A stretch of 64,000 nt of DNA from an uncultured Tateyamaria sp. (GCF_947503465.1 NZ_CANNDN010000003.1:1-64000), one strand, 5' to 3'. Positions 45,671-54,628 are shown, counted from the first letter of the stretch. Program-made: numbers and translations. The notes: generated from the sequence alone by a model not told the origin.

Positions 45671-46206
45671 TGTTGGTGACGCCCGCCCGCGGCCCGGCCG
45701 AGGCGCGCGACAACGCGGCCTTTGATGCGTTGCTCTGGTCGCTGAGCCGCCCAGGCTTGCCACGCACCCTGCCTGAGCCGGGCGAAGCATCCATCATTGC
45801 CGCCCTTCTCGACCGCGAATGCCGGGTGCATGCGGCCGACCCTCTGCTGATACCAGAGATCATGCGGACAGGGGCCGAGTTGGTAGACATCGAACACGCC
45901 GATCACGTCTTTTTTGGAACGATGACGGCGCGTGAACCGCTGGCCCAGATCGCAACCGGCAGCGACCTTTACCCCGATGGCGGTGCGACGATCATCCTGC
46001 GCGCACGCTTTGGATTTGGGCACACCCTGCGCTTGACCGGTCCCGGCGTCGATGGATCCGCAACGGTTCAGGTCGGTGGCCTGCCGGACGGGTTCTGGGC
46101 CGTCCGCATGTCCCGTTTGAGGTATCCAATGGGTTTTGATCTGTTCCTTTTGGATGGGGATCAGGTCATTGGGGTGCCGCGCTCAACGACTGTGGAGGTT
46201 CTGTAA
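45670..46206 (+). CDS. phnH: C-P lyase subunit PhnH
   Basis: 178 aa (E. coli 194). Opening ARDNAAFDALLWSLSRPGLPRTLP and the end segment LTGPGVDGSATVQVGGLPDGFWAVRMSRLRYPMGFDLFLLDG match PhnH. It is a core subunit of the C-P lyase complex; its ATG shares the A with the phnG TGA. The stop TAA overlaps the start of the first mini-ORF (TAATG). GGAGG at 46194-46198 is the ribosome binding site for that start. Confidence 0.88.
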   Translation: MLVTPARGPAEARDNAAFDALLWSLSRPGLPRTLPEPGEASIIAALLDRECRVHAADPLLIPEIMRTGAELVDIEHADHVFFGTMTAREPLAQIATGSDLYPDGGATIILRARFGFGHTLRLTGPGVDGSATVQVGGLPDGFWAVRMSRLRYPMGFDLFLLDGDQVIGVPRSTTVEVL

Positions 46207-46241
46207 TGTCCGCATGTAGCGAAGCGATAGGACGCGCATGA
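46206..46241 (+). CDS. Mini-ORF 1 between phnH and phnI
   Basis: 11 codons, peptide MSACSEAIGRA, stop TGA. Start shares an A with the phnH stop (TAATG); stop shares an A with mini-ORF 2 (TGATG). GGAGG is 7 bases upstream. It is the first of two 35-nt tandem units. A functional peptide is unlikely; a leader or coupling role is more likely. Confidence 0.6.
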   Translation: MSACSEAIGRA

Positions 46242-46275
46242 TGTCCTCACGTAGCGAAGCGATAGGACGCGCATA
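46206..46275 (+). repeat. Tandem 35-nt duplication at the phnH-phnI junction
   Basis: Units 46206-46240 and 46241-46275 share GTAGCGAAGCGATAGGACGC and more (24 identical bases in a row), each holding start codon, body, AGGAC and the overlap with the next ATG. The phnI 5' end (ATGGCCTACGTAGCGACGCG) resembles the unit start, so the units may derive from it. Confidence 0.9.
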
Positions 46276-46276
46276 A
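46241..46276 (+). CDS. Mini-ORF 2 between phnH and phnI
   Basis: 11 codons, peptide MSSRSEAIGRA, stop TAA overlapping the phnI ATG (TAATG). ATAGGACG inside unit 1 precedes it at usual ribosome-binding distance, and the same sequence in this unit precedes phnI. Confidence 0.6.
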   Translation: MSSRSEAIGRA

Positions 46277-47367
46277 TGGCCTACGTAGCGACGCGTGGCG
46301 GCGAACGGGCCATTGAGCAATCCGAACGGCTTTTCCGCGCCGAAATGGGGCCTTTTGACCGCAGCCGCGTGGATGAGGTCAAACAAAGCTTGCCCTACCT
46401 GATCGACCGGGTCATGGGCGAGGCGTCGCTTTATGACGAAGATCTTGCCGCGCTGGCCCTGGCGCAGACCGGTGGGGAACTTTATGAGGCGGTTTTGCTG
46501 CTGCGCGCGTGGCGGACCACGCAGCCCCGTTTGCAGGTCGCCGCCCCCATCGCGCAAGAGACCCTGTTCACGCATCGTCGCATTTCGGCAGCGTTCAAGG
46601 ACATTCCCGGTGGACAGGTCCTTGGGCCGACCTTGGATTATGCGCACCGCATCCTGGCCACGGACGTTCTTCGGGGCACCCCCTGGACACCGGAACCGGT
46701 CGAGCCGGCAGCCGAACCCGCGCCGGCCCACCAACCAAGCGTCAGCGCCTGGCAGGCCGAGAATGACCTTCTTGACCGGCCCGCGGACGATCCGACCCAA
46801 GGGAACGACATCCCCGACCTGACCCGCGAGCCGCTGCTGTTCCCGTCCAAACGCGCCCATACGCTGCAAAGCCTTGCGCGGGCGGAAACCGGGGGTGTTC
46901 TGGCGCTTGGCTATGCGGCGATGCGTGGCTATGGGCAGGCCCATCCGACGGTGAACGAACTGCGTCTGGCCGAAGCCGAGGTTGTGGTGACCCACCCGGA
47001 CGGGCGGCACTTCTCGGCCGGGCGGGTCAAGGTCAGCCAGGCGGAGGTCGTTGACAAGAAGGGCGAAAAACTGGGAATCGGATATGCGGCAACCCTTGGC
47101 TGGAACGAGGTGAAATGCATCGCCGCCGCGACGCTTGACCTCAACAGCCCCGGCGCCGAGAAGGGGTCGGCGACCGAAGAGGAGTTCTTTCTTTATCACA
47201 CCGAAGGCGTTGAAAGCTCGGGCTTCTGCATCCATTTCAAGCTGCCGCACTACGTGACCTTCCAATCGTCGCTGGATGCGATGCGGGATGCGAAGGCCAA
47301 GAAGGCCGACGCCGAGCCCCCGGGCCAACACCATGTCGGGCCCACCCGGACGGAACCGGCGGAATGA
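46276..47367 (+). CDS. phnI: C-P lyase subunit PhnI
   Basis: 363 aa. MAYVATRGGERAIEQSERLF and the central KRAHTLQSLARAETGGVLALGYAA..RGYGQAHPTVNELR match PhnI. The C-terminal pair His320 and His325 (GFCIHFKLPHY) matches the two zinc-ligating histidines of E. coli PhnI. In E. coli PhnI is a nucleosidase that with PhnG, H, L joins the phosphonate to the ribose of ATP. The start overlaps mini-ORF 2 by one base, and the stop overlaps phnJ by four. Confidence 0.9.
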   Translation: MAYVATRGGERAIEQSERLFRAEMGPFDRSRVDEVKQSLPYLIDRVMGEASLYDEDLAALALAQTGGELYEAVLLLRAWRTTQPRLQVAAPIAQETLFTHRRISAAFKDIPGGQVLGPTLDYAHRILATDVLRGTPWTPEPVEPAAEPAPAHQPSVSAWQAENDLLDRPADDPTQGNDIPDLTREPLLFPSKRAHTLQSLARAETGGVLALGYAAMRGYGQAHPTVNELRLAEAEVVVTHPDGRHFSAGRVKVSQAEVVDKKGEKLGIGYAATLGWNEVKCIAAATLDLNSPGAEKGSATEEEFFLYHTEGVESSGFCIHFKLPHYVTFQSSLDAMRDAKAKKADAEPPGQHHVGPTRTEPAE

Positions 47368-48278
47368 GTCTTGCATCCCTTACCAACCCCTGGAACGCCA
47401 TGAGCTACGGCTTCCTTGATGGCTCTGCCAAGCGGGAACTGAGGCGCAAGATGCTCAAATCCGTGGCCGTGCCCGGGTGCCAGATGCCCTATGCCAGCCG
47501 AGAGGTGCCGATGGCGCGGGGTTGGGGCACGGGCGGATTGCAGGTTTCGCTGACGCTGGTGACTCCCAAGACCCGGGTGAAAGTGATCGACCAAGGCGCA
47601 GATGACAGCGTCAATGCCGCCTCGATCCGCCGTTTCATCGCGCGTGTGGCTGGCACGCCTACGACCATGGATACGCTTGAGGCCGATCTGATCCAGTCCC
47701 GCCACCGCATCCCCGAAGAAATCCTGCGAGAAGATCAGGTGCTTGTGCTGCAAGTGCCGAACCCCGAACCGTTGCGATCGGTTCAGCCCAACATGTCCAT
47801 CGCGCGCCAGATGCATGGCGATGCGGATTACGGGCGGATGTGGCTGCAGCTTTATGAACAGATCGTGCGGTCGGGCCGCGTCATGCAGGGGGCGAGCTAT
47901 CCCAGCCTCGTGAACGGGCGGCATGTCATGACCCCTTCGCCGATCCCCCGCTGGGATGTGCCCAAGCTGAACATGGCCAAACATCTGACAATCCTGTCCG
48001 CAGGGCGCGAAAAGCGCATCTTTGCCGTCCCACCCTATACACGTGTCGAACCGCTCGTGTTCTCGGACGTGCCGTACCGGGTTGAAGATCATGGCAATCT
48101 TACCTGTAGCAGGTCCGGCACAAGGGGTTTTTTCATGAACGAGATCCCGCAGGACGACGGCACATCTGCCTTTGAGGTCTCTGATAGCGAATGGGGTGTG
48201 AAAACAATCCGCGCCCGCGATGGAGAGGGCGAGGCGCGCGGCGCAACCTGGTACATTGACGGGAAGATGCCGCAATGA
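47364..48278 (+). CDS. phnJ: PhnJ-like C-P lyase subunit lacking the canonical cysteine cluster
   Basis: 304 aa. The N-terminal and central parts are clear PhnJ: KSVAVPGCQMPYASREVPM, ARGWGTGGLQVSLTLV, EADLIQSRHRIPEEILREDQ, PSPIPRWDVPKLNM, GREKRIFAVPPYTRVEPL. The E. coli C-terminus has Cys241-x2-Cys244...Cys266...Cys272, which bind the [4Fe-4S] cluster and supply the thiyl residue. Here only the first is present (Cys248); the others align with Ser251, Val and Gly, and the tail is unlike other PhnJ. The usual radical-SAM chemistry is therefore in doubt. No frameshift is seen that would restore the cysteines. It overlaps phnI and phnK by four bases. Confidence 0.85.
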   Translation: MSLASLTNPWNAMSYGFLDGSAKRELRRKMLKSVAVPGCQMPYASREVPMARGWGTGGLQVSLTLVTPKTRVKVIDQGADDSVNAASIRRFIARVAGTPTTMDTLEADLIQSRHRIPEEILREDQVLVLQVPNPEPLRSVQPNMSIARQMHGDADYGRMWLQLYEQIVRSGRVMQGASYPSLVNGRHVMTPSPIPRWDVPKLNMAKHLTILSAGREKRIFAVPPYTRVEPLVFSDVPYRVEDHGNLTCSRSGTRGFFMNEIPQDDGTSAFEVSDSEWGVKTIRARDGEGEARGATWYIDGKMPQ

Positions 48279-49072
48279 CCCTGACGCTTGACGCGCCCCG
48301 CATTGTCGAAACGCGGCCCCTGCTTGAGGTGCTGGGCGTGTCCAAATCCTATGGCGCGGTACAGGCGGTGCGCAATGTGTCCGCCCATGCCTATCCGGGC
48401 GAGGTGCTGGGGATTGTCGGCGAAAGCGGATCGGGGAAATCGACCCTTTTGCGGATGATGAACCTCGAAGAGAGGCCCGATCAGGGCAGCTACACGCTTG
48501 ATCTGCCCGATGTCTCGGGCAACCTTTTTCACCTGGACCGTTTCGCCCGCCGCATGCTTTGCGCCACCCGGATCGGCATCGTCTACCAGAACCCGCATTT
48601 GGGTCTTCTGATGAAACACTCCTCTTCCGGGAATGTCGCGGAACGTCTGCTGGTCGCGGGCGAGCGCAGCTTTGCCACGCTGCGCCAGGCGGCGACGGGG
48701 GCGCTTGATGCGTCGGAGTTTCCGCTGGACCGGTTGGACGCACCGCCGATCGAGCTGTCGGGTGGGATGCAGCAACGTGTGCAACTGGCCAAGGCCATCG
48801 CACTGGAACCCGCGCTTTTGCTGCTGGATGAGCCAACGACGGGGTTGGACGTCAGCGTGCAGGCACTGGTGCTTGATACATTGAAACGCCTTCAGCAGGA
48901 TCGACAGATCGCGATGGTCATCGTGAGCCACGATCTGGGCGTCATACGCACGTTGGCGGACCGGGTCATGGTGATGCGGCGCGGTGAGGTGGTCGAGACC
49001 GGTCTGGCGGACCAGATTTTCCAGGACCCGCAGCACCCGTACACGCAACAATTGGTGCACGCAAAGCTATGA
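48275..49072 (+). CDS. phnK: C-P lyase ABC-type ATPase PhnK
   Basis: 265 aa. Walker A GESGSGKSTLL (about 49-59), signature LSGGMQQRVQLAKA, Walker B LLLLDEPTTGLD, His switch VIVSHDLGVI. In E. coli PhnK docks on the PhnJ side of the core complex. Four-base overlaps on both sides. Confidence 0.92.
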   Translation: MTLTLDAPRIVETRPLLEVLGVSKSYGAVQAVRNVSAHAYPGEVLGIVGESGSGKSTLLRMMNLEERPDQGSYTLDLPDVSGNLFHLDRFARRMLCATRIGIVYQNPHLGLLMKHSSSGNVAERLLVAGERSFATLRQAATGALDASEFPLDRLDAPPIELSGGMQQRVQLAKAIALEPALLLLDEPTTGLDVSVQALVLDTLKRLQQDRQIAMVIVSHDLGVIRTLADRVMVMRRGEVVETGLADQIFQDPQHPYTQQLVHAKL

Positions 49073-49788
49073 CGCAGGTATTGGAGATACGCGGGCTGAC
49101 CAAGGGCTTTTCGCTGCACCACCTGGGCAAGGAGATCGGTGCATTCAAAGATATTTCGTTTGACGTGGCCGCAGGCGAGTTTGTGCTGCTCAAGGGGGCA
49201 AACGGGGCGGGCAAGTCCACGCTGCTGCGCACCCTTTACCGATCCTACCTGCCGCTTGCGGGCGAAATCCGGTTCCATTCAAGCCACGGCCGCATTGACC
49301 TTGCGCGCGCGGCGGACGTGGACATCGCGCATCTGCGGCGCACCGAGATCGGCTTTGTCACACAGTTCCTGACCGCCCGGCCCCGGGTGAGCGCAGAGGC
49401 GATTGTGGCCGAACCCTTACGCCGTGCCGGGTGGGACAGCGACACCGCCCTGAACACCGCGCGCAAGGCATTGGAGACCTTTGGGGTCAAACCGGATCTC
49501 TGGGCCGCGTACCCCACGACGTTCTCGGGGGGAGAGCAGCAGAAGGTCAATCTTGCCCGGGCGCTGATCCTGCCGCAGAAGCTGTTGATGCTGGACGAAC
49601 CGACCGCGTCGCTGGATGCCAATGCGCGGGCTGCGCTGGTGGCGCGACTGCAAGAACTGAAAGGCCAGGGCACAGCCATGATCGGCGTGTTTCACCACCC
49701 CGACGATGTAATCCATCTGATCGACCGGGTGGTTGACCTGACACCGAATGCAACGCCCACCGAGGAGCGAGATGATGTGGCTTTGTGA
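49069..49788 (+). CDS. phnL: C-P lyase ABC-type ATPase PhnL
   Basis: 239 aa. Walker A GANGAGKSTLL, signature FSGGEQQKVNLARA, Walker B LLMLDEPTASLD. The long insertion RFHSSHGRIDLARAADVDIAHLRRTEIG is typical of PhnL. In E. coli PhnL forms a complex with the core. Its end overlaps phnM by 14 bases. Confidence 0.92.
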   Translation: MTQVLEIRGLTKGFSLHHLGKEIGAFKDISFDVAAGEFVLLKGANGAGKSTLLRTLYRSYLPLAGEIRFHSSHGRIDLARAADVDIAHLRRTEIGFVTQFLTARPRVSAEAIVAEPLRRAGWDSDTALNTARKALETFGVKPDLWAAYPTTFSGGEQQKVNLARALILPQKLLMLDEPTASLDANARAALVARLQELKGQGTAMIGVFHHPDDVIHLIDRVVDLTPNATPTEERDDVAL

Positions 49789-50938
49789 CGTAAAGCTGAT
49801 CCTGGCGGACCGCATGATTGAAAATGGCAGCTTGAGGATCGAAAACGGCGTGATTGCAGAGATCGCCGAAAGCGCAGGTCAGCCGTCTGGCTTCACCGTG
49901 TTCCCCGGATTCATCGACATGCATGGCGACATGATCGAACTGGAACTGGAGCCACGACCCAAAGTCGATTTCCCGATGCAGGTTGCGGTGGGACATCTGG
50001 ATGCGCGCCTTGCCGCCGCTGGGGTCACCACGGCCTATGCCGGTGTCTCGTTTTCGCGCAGTGCAAAAGACGGCGAGCGCCGGTCATTCGAGCATACCAG
50101 CAGGATCATCCGCGCCCTCAAGGACAGTGTTCAGGGCCTACGCGTTGACCACCGCATCCATGCCCGTTTTGACGTGACCTATACCAAGGCAATCGCCGCC
50201 CTGGAGGGGCTGCTGGACGCGGGGGCCGTCGATCTGGTGTCGGTGATGGACCACACGCCTGGGCAGGGTCAATATCGCAACATCGAGAACCTGATCGCAT
50301 ACCGGATCCGTGGCGGTGCGACAGAGGCCGAAGCCCGTGCCAGGCTGCAAGCCCAGATGGACAACGCGGTGCCGACAGAGGAGTTGCTGCAAAACTTGCG
50401 CGACGTATCGCGCCTGTGCCAGGCCCGCGGCGTGGCAATGGCCAGCCATGACGACGATACCGTCGAAAAGGCGCGCTTGATGGCAGATATCGGTGTGGTG
50501 ATCAGCGAATTCCCGGTCACCATGGAGGCGGCCGAGGTTGCCGTCGAACGCGGGCTGATGATTGCCATGGGCGCGCCCAATGCGATGCGCGGGCAAAGCT
50601 ATTCCGGCAACCTTTCGGCGCGCGATGCCCATGCTGCCGGTCTTTTGCACATTCTGGCCGCAGATTATCATCCGGCGGCGATCTTGCCCGCCATTCGCGC
50701 CCTGGCTGACGCGGATCCGGACGGCCTTGTTGGTGCGGTGCGCCTTGCATCGAAGAACCCGGCCAAGGCCCTTGGCCTTGGCGACAGGGGAGAGATCGCC
50801 CCCGGCAAGCGCGCGGATCTGGCCATCGTCGATGCCTCAGATCGTGTTGTGCAGACATACGCTGCGGGAGAGATCATCTTTTCCAATGGCGCGGGGCCGC
50901 AAGGTGCGGCACGTCCCGATGTCGCTGCCGTTGCGTAA
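49775..50938 (+). CDS. phnM: Alpha-D-ribose 1-methylphosphonate 5-triphosphate diphosphatase PhnM
   Basis: 387 aa amidohydrolase. The metal-binding GFIDMHGDMIELELEPRP opens the barrel, then MDHTPGQGQYRNIENLI and MASHDDDT. It removes pyrophosphate from ribosyl-phosphonate triphosphate, making the PhnJ substrate. ATG 49775 lies 7 bases after GAGGAG; ATG 49772 is also possible. Last gene of the C-P lyase operon; 60 bp then separate it from the next operator. Confidence 0.9.
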   Translation: MWLCDVKLILADRMIENGSLRIENGVIAEIAESAGQPSGFTVFPGFIDMHGDMIELELEPRPKVDFPMQVAVGHLDARLAAAGVTTAYAGVSFSRSAKDGERRSFEHTSRIIRALKDSVQGLRVDHRIHARFDVTYTKAIAALEGLLDAGAVDLVSVMDHTPGQGQYRNIENLIAYRIRGGATEAEARARLQAQMDNAVPTEELLQNLRDVSRLCQARGVAMASHDDDTVEKARLMADIGVVISEFPVTMEAAEVAVERGLMIAMGAPNAMRGQSYSGNLSARDAHAAGLLHILAADYHPAAILPAIRALADADPDGLVGAVRLASKNPAKALGLGDRGEIAPGKRADLAIVDASDRVVQTYAAGEIIFSNGAGPQGAARPDVAAVA

Positions 50939-50997
50939 ACAAATTTTTACAAAACGGACTCGGGAGCGTCACAGAAGCAGGTCAGTGTCGGATTGTA

Positions 50998-51013
50998 ATT
51001 CATTCGGATGAAT
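50998..51013. promoter_or_regulatory. PhnF operator 2, upstream of phnC
   Basis: The same 16 bases as operator 1, ending four bases before the phnC ATG. It marks a separate promoter for phnCDE1E2. Confidence 0.75.
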
Positions 51014-51017
51014 CACC

Positions 51018-51830
51018 ATGACAGCCTCTGCGCCTGCCGCCCTGACCCTGACCGGTGTTTCGAAACTCTTTGACGAAACACGCGCCGTCGACCAGGTCAC
51101 ACTGAGGATCGAACCGGGTCAATTTGTCGGCGTCATCGGGCGCTCTGGCGCGGGCAAATCCACAATGCTTCGCCTTATCAATCGCTTGATCGACCCCACC
51201 GAGGGGTCGATTTCGTTTGGGGGCACTGAAATAACCGGCCTGCGCGGCAAGGCGCTGCGCAACTGGCGCCGCGATTGCGCGATGATCTTTCAGCAGTTCA
51301 ACCTTGTGGACCGCTTGGACGTACTGACCAATGTGCTGATCGGGCGGCTTGCCGAACACGGGTTTCTCAGTTCGATGGCGATGCAATTCACCGATGCGGA
51401 ACGCACCATGGCCTTGCAGGCGCTGGATCGGTTGGATCTGGTTCCGCAGGCCTTGCAGCGTGCGGGCACGCTTTCTGGTGGTCAGCAACAACGCGTGGCC
51501 ATCGCAAAGGCACTTGTGCAGCAGCCAAGGATCATGCTGGCCGATGAACCCATCGCCTCGCTTGATCCCGCCAATGCGACGCTGGTCATGGATGGCTTGC
51601 ACCAGATCAACAAGGAGGATGGCCTGACCGTTCTGGTGAACCTGCACACGCTGGATACCGCGCGCGCCTATTGCGACCGGATCATCGCGATGCGGGGTGG
51701 CCGGGTCTTTTTCGATGGCACCGCCGCGCAGCTGACCGATGACATCGTGCGCGACATTTATGGCCTTGATGGCCTGAGAGAATTCAATGAGGCCGTGACG
51801 TCGACCCAATCGGTCGCCCTGCCCGCCTGA
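51018..51830 (+). CDS. phnC: Phosphonate ABC transporter ATP-binding protein PhnC
   Basis: 270 aa. Walker A GRSGAGKST, signature LSGGQQQRVAIAKA, Walker B IMLADEPIASLD. PhnC-type insert VLTNVLIGRLAEHGFLSSMAMQFTDAERTMALQAL. It powers uptake with phnD and phnE1E2, which follow on the same strand. Confidence 0.92.
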   Translation: MTASAPAALTLTGVSKLFDETRAVDQVTLRIEPGQFVGVIGRSGAGKSTMLRLINRLIDPTEGSISFGGTEITGLRGKALRNWRRDCAMIFQQFNLVDRLDVLTNVLIGRLAEHGFLSSMAMQFTDAERTMALQALDRLDLVPQALQRAGTLSGGQQQRVAIAKALVQQPRIMLADEPIASLDPANATLVMDGLHQINKEDGLTVLVNLHTLDTARAYCDRIIAMRGGRVFFDGTAAQLTDDIVRDIYGLDGLREFNEAVTSTQSVALPA

Positions 51831-51872
51831 CATGGAAATCCAACCGCCAAACCAACCCAGGGGGACCTGACC

Positions 51873-52781
51873 ATGAAATACCTCACTACAACTGCAATGG
51901 CTGCCGTCGTTGCCACGTCTGTTGCCGCAGGTGACTGGAAAGAGGACTATCAAGTCATCAAGTTCGGCATCCTGTCCGGTGAAAACGAAAAGGACCGGAT
52001 CGCGCGCTACACCCCGTTCGAAGAATATCTTGAGCGCGAATTGGGTGTCGAAGTCGAGATCTTTACCGCCGGTTCCTATGACGGTGTGATCCAGGCCATC
52101 GCGGCGGACCAGATCGAATTCGCCTTCTTTGGCTCTTCGTCTTATGCGGCCGCCTATACCGGCACGGATGGCAAGGTCGAACCACTCATCTCGCGTCTGC
52201 GTCAGGACGGCTCGACCGGTTATTACTCGGTCGTCGTGACGCGTTGCGCAGACGGCTATGACAGCATTCAGGATCTTGAAGGCAAGGTTCTGGCCTTTGC
52301 AGACCCCGACAGCACCTCGGGCTACGCGGTGCCTTACTTCAACATCGCCAAGGAAGTGGACCCAAAGACGTTCTTTTCCGCCATTCCGTTTTCCGGGTCT
52401 CACGAAGCGGGCGTCGCGGGCGTTGCCCAAGGCACGTTCGACGCCGCCGCCACATGGCAGAACAACGCCGTGGATGGGCGCTGGCAGCGCATGATTTCCA
52501 AGGGGATGATCAGCGAAGGTGAAATCTGCCCGATCTGGGAAAGCCCCGAAATCACCAATGGTCCGTTCACAGCGCGCGCCAACCTGCCGCAAGAGTTGAA
52601 GGATGCGGTCGGTGACGCGCTGATGGCCGTACCCGAGAAGGACGAAAATGCCTTCAAGATGATGACCGGGTTCACGGCAGATGATCCGAACCCGCAAACC
52701 GGTTGGATTCGCGTCGACCACGCGCGCTACCAGTGGATTGTGGACATGCGCGATTGGCTGAAAAAGCAGCGCCGTTCGTAA
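51873..52781 (+). CDS. phnD: Phosphonate ABC transporter binding protein PhnD
   Basis: 302 aa with a signal peptide (about 1-20). Mature segments YDGVIQAIAADQIEFAFFGSSSY and ADPDSTSGYAVP match PhnD, the latter carrying the S-T-S that binds the phosphonate oxygens. It captures phosphonate in the periplasm. GGGGGA upstream of ATG. A strong hairpin follows the stop. Confidence 0.92.
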   Translation: MKYLTTTAMAAVVATSVAAGDWKEDYQVIKFGILSGENEKDRIARYTPFEEYLERELGVEVEIFTAGSYDGVIQAIAADQIEFAFFGSSSYAAAYTGTDGKVEPLISRLRQDGSTGYYSVVVTRCADGYDSIQDLEGKVLAFADPDSTSGYAVPYFNIAKEVDPKTFFSAIPFSGSHEAGVAGVAQGTFDAAATWQNNAVDGRWQRMISKGMISEGEICPIWESPEITNGPFTARANLPQELKDAVGDALMAVPEKDENAFKMMTGFTADDPNPQTGWIRVDHARYQWIVDMRDWLKKQRRS

Positions 52782-52796
52782 ACAAGCAAAGCCGGA

Positions 52797-52824
52797 CCCC
52801 CGCCCATACCGCGGGGGTTCAGCT
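52797..52824 (+). terminator. Hairpin between phnD and phnE1
   Basis: CCCCCGC / GCGGGGG (7 bp, plus an A-T pair) around a 7-base loop. TTCAGCTGTTTT follows. Likely an attenuator keeping permease levels below the binding protein. Confidence 0.7.
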
Positions 52825-52841
52825 GTTTTGAGGTATCCCGG

Positions 52842-53774
52842 ATGACCGCTGTAGCAGATGTGACGCCCTTGCGTCCCATGGACCAGTTCGAACTGGATTA
52901 TGCGTCGCAGCGGTGGCGGGCAAAGCTGGCATGGATGATCGCCAGCGTCATCTTCATCGCATTTTTCACCTTTTCGGCTTGGCTGGGCGACTTTTTCAAG
53001 GTCACGCAAGTCACATTGCCCGATGGCACGCGCGACTGGCGCTGGATCATACCGGCGGGCATCCCGCGCCTTGGCGATTTCATCGAAAAGACCTTTCCCG
53101 TCCTGCGCTGGGACAGCCTTGGCGCGGATCTTGCCGAGTGGTTCTGGCGCTGGCAAGTCTGGCTGAACCTGCTGATCGAGACCATTCTGATCGCCTTCAT
53201 GGCCACCACCTTTGGCGTGATCGGTGGGTTTCTGTTGTCGTTCCCGGCCTCGCGCAATCTGGCCCCGAACGCATGGGTACTGTGGATCAGCCGCCGGTAT
53301 CTCGAGATTGCACGCACGGTGCCGGACCTTGTCTGGGCGCTGATCTTTGTCTTTTGCTTTTCGGTCGGGCCGCTGGCCGGAGTGCTGGCCATCGGGCTGC
53401 ATTCAGCAGGCGCGCTTGGCAAGCTTTATTCAGAAGTGAACGAGAACATCGACATGCGTCCACTTGAAGGCGTGAAGGCGGCAGGCGGTACGTGGTTTGA
53501 TCAGGTGAGATATGGCGCGGTGCCCCAGGTACTCCCCAACATCATCAGTTACACGCTCTTGCGGTTCGAAATCAACGTGCGCTCCTCGTCGATCATCGGT
53601 TACGTCGGCGCGGGCGGTCTGGGGCAGGAATTCCGCGAGGCGCTTTCCCTGCAGGAATACACGGACCTGTCGGCGCTGTTCCTGATCATCTTCGTCACCG
53701 TGATGGCCATCGACTACGGCTCGGAAAAGCTTCGCCACCGCATCATCGGTCTTGAGAAAGGGCCAGCCACATGA
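52842..53774 (+). CDS. phnE: Phosphonate ABC transporter permease PhnE (first)
   Basis: 310 aa. Six transmembrane helices; the EAA-type loop reads GVKAAGGTWFDQVRYGAVPQVLPNIISYTLLRFEINVRSSSIIGYVGAGGLG. The longer polar stretch at 60-90 is common in PhnE. It works with PhnC and PhnD. Overlaps the second permease by four bases. Confidence 0.9.
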   Translation: MTAVADVTPLRPMDQFELDYASQRWRAKLAWMIASVIFIAFFTFSAWLGDFFKVTQVTLPDGTRDWRWIIPAGIPRLGDFIEKTFPVLRWDSLGADLAEWFWRWQVWLNLLIETILIAFMATTFGVIGGFLLSFPASRNLAPNAWVLWISRRYLEIARTVPDLVWALIFVFCFSVGPLAGVLAIGLHSAGALGKLYSEVNENIDMRPLEGVKAAGGTWFDQVRYGAVPQVLPNIISYTLLRFEINVRSSSIIGYVGAGGLGQEFREALSLQEYTDLSALFLIIFVTVMAIDYGSEKLRHRIIGLEKGPAT

Positions 53775-54628
53775 CCCCCACAGAGGCGCAAATCCAGCAG
53801 GCAATGGCGGCACACCCCCGCGCCTTTCGTGACAAAGGGGCCGTGCGGGCGCGCAAGATTGCGCTGTGGGTCGGGTTCGCGGGTCTGTTCGCCTGGTGCC
53901 TTTACGATTTCAACTTTTCACCCGAGCGTATCTGGGTTGGCTTGCAACGGTTGGGGCGCATCGCGTCCTTCATGTTTCCGCCGCATCTGTGGGAGACGTG
54001 GGAAGAATGGCTGGAGGTGTTCACGGCCTTGGGCGAAACCATCGCCATGGCCTTCATGGGAACGCTGCTGGGGGCGCTCGTGGCCTTTCCGCTGTCGTTT
54101 TTGGGGGCCAAGAACATCAATCGGATTTTCTGGCTGCGCCAGGGTTCGCGCCGGGTCTATGACGTGATCCGCGCCTTTGAAACGCTGATCCTCGCACTGA
54201 TTTTCATCCGCGCCTTTGGCTTGGGGCCCCTTGCCGGTATTCTGGCCATCGCGGTCTCGGAAATCGGGACGTTTTCCAAGCTGTTTTCAGAAGCCCTCGA
54301 AAACACATCGCGGCGCCCGGTCGAAGGGGTCGTCGCGTCGGGCGGATCGCGCCTGCAATCGATCCGCTACGCGATCATGCCCCAAGTGCTGCCCGTGCAT
54401 CTTTCGGTGCTACTTTACAACTTTGAATCCAACGTGCGTTCGGGCACCATTCTCGGGATCGTCGGGGCGGGCGGCATCGGCTTTATGCTGAGCGACCGGA
54501 TGAGTGGATATTTTTGGGATCAGGCCTGGACGATCATCTTTCTGATCATCGCGATGGTTTATCTGATCGACTACCTGTCGGGACTGATCCGCACGCGGGT
54601 CATCGGCAAATGGGAAGGCGCGCATTGA
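53771..54628 (+). CDS. phnE: Phosphonate ABC transporter permease PhnE (second)
   Basis: 285 aa. Same family as its upstream neighbour: [53 protein letters not shown]. The two form a heterodimeric channel. The stop shares an A with the next start (TGATG). Confidence 0.9.
   Translation: MTPTEAQIQQAMAAHPRAFRDKGAVRARKIALWVGFAGLFAWCLYDFNFSPERIWVGLQRLGRIASFMFPPHLWETWEEWLEVFTALGETIAMAFMGTLLGALVAFPLSFLGAKNINRIFWLRQGSRRVYDVIRAFETLILALIFIRAFGLGPLAGILAIAVSEIGTFSKLFSEALENTSRRPVEGVVASGGSRLQSIRYAIMPQVLPVHLSVLLYNFESNVRSGTILGIVGAGGIGFMLSDRMSGYFWDQAWTIIFLIIAMVYLIDYLSGLIRTRVIGKWEGAH

Noticed and set aside
50965-50990. GTCACAG...GGTCAG as a Pho box before phnC
   Set aside because: GTCA repeats are 13 bp apart, not 11, and the 7-mers fit poorly.
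51000-53402. 800-codon minus-strand open frame opposite phnC-phnD-phnE
   Set aside because: It spans three well-supported genes and an intergenic hairpin; its composition (Arg, Gly, His, Asp) is that of an antisense shadow.
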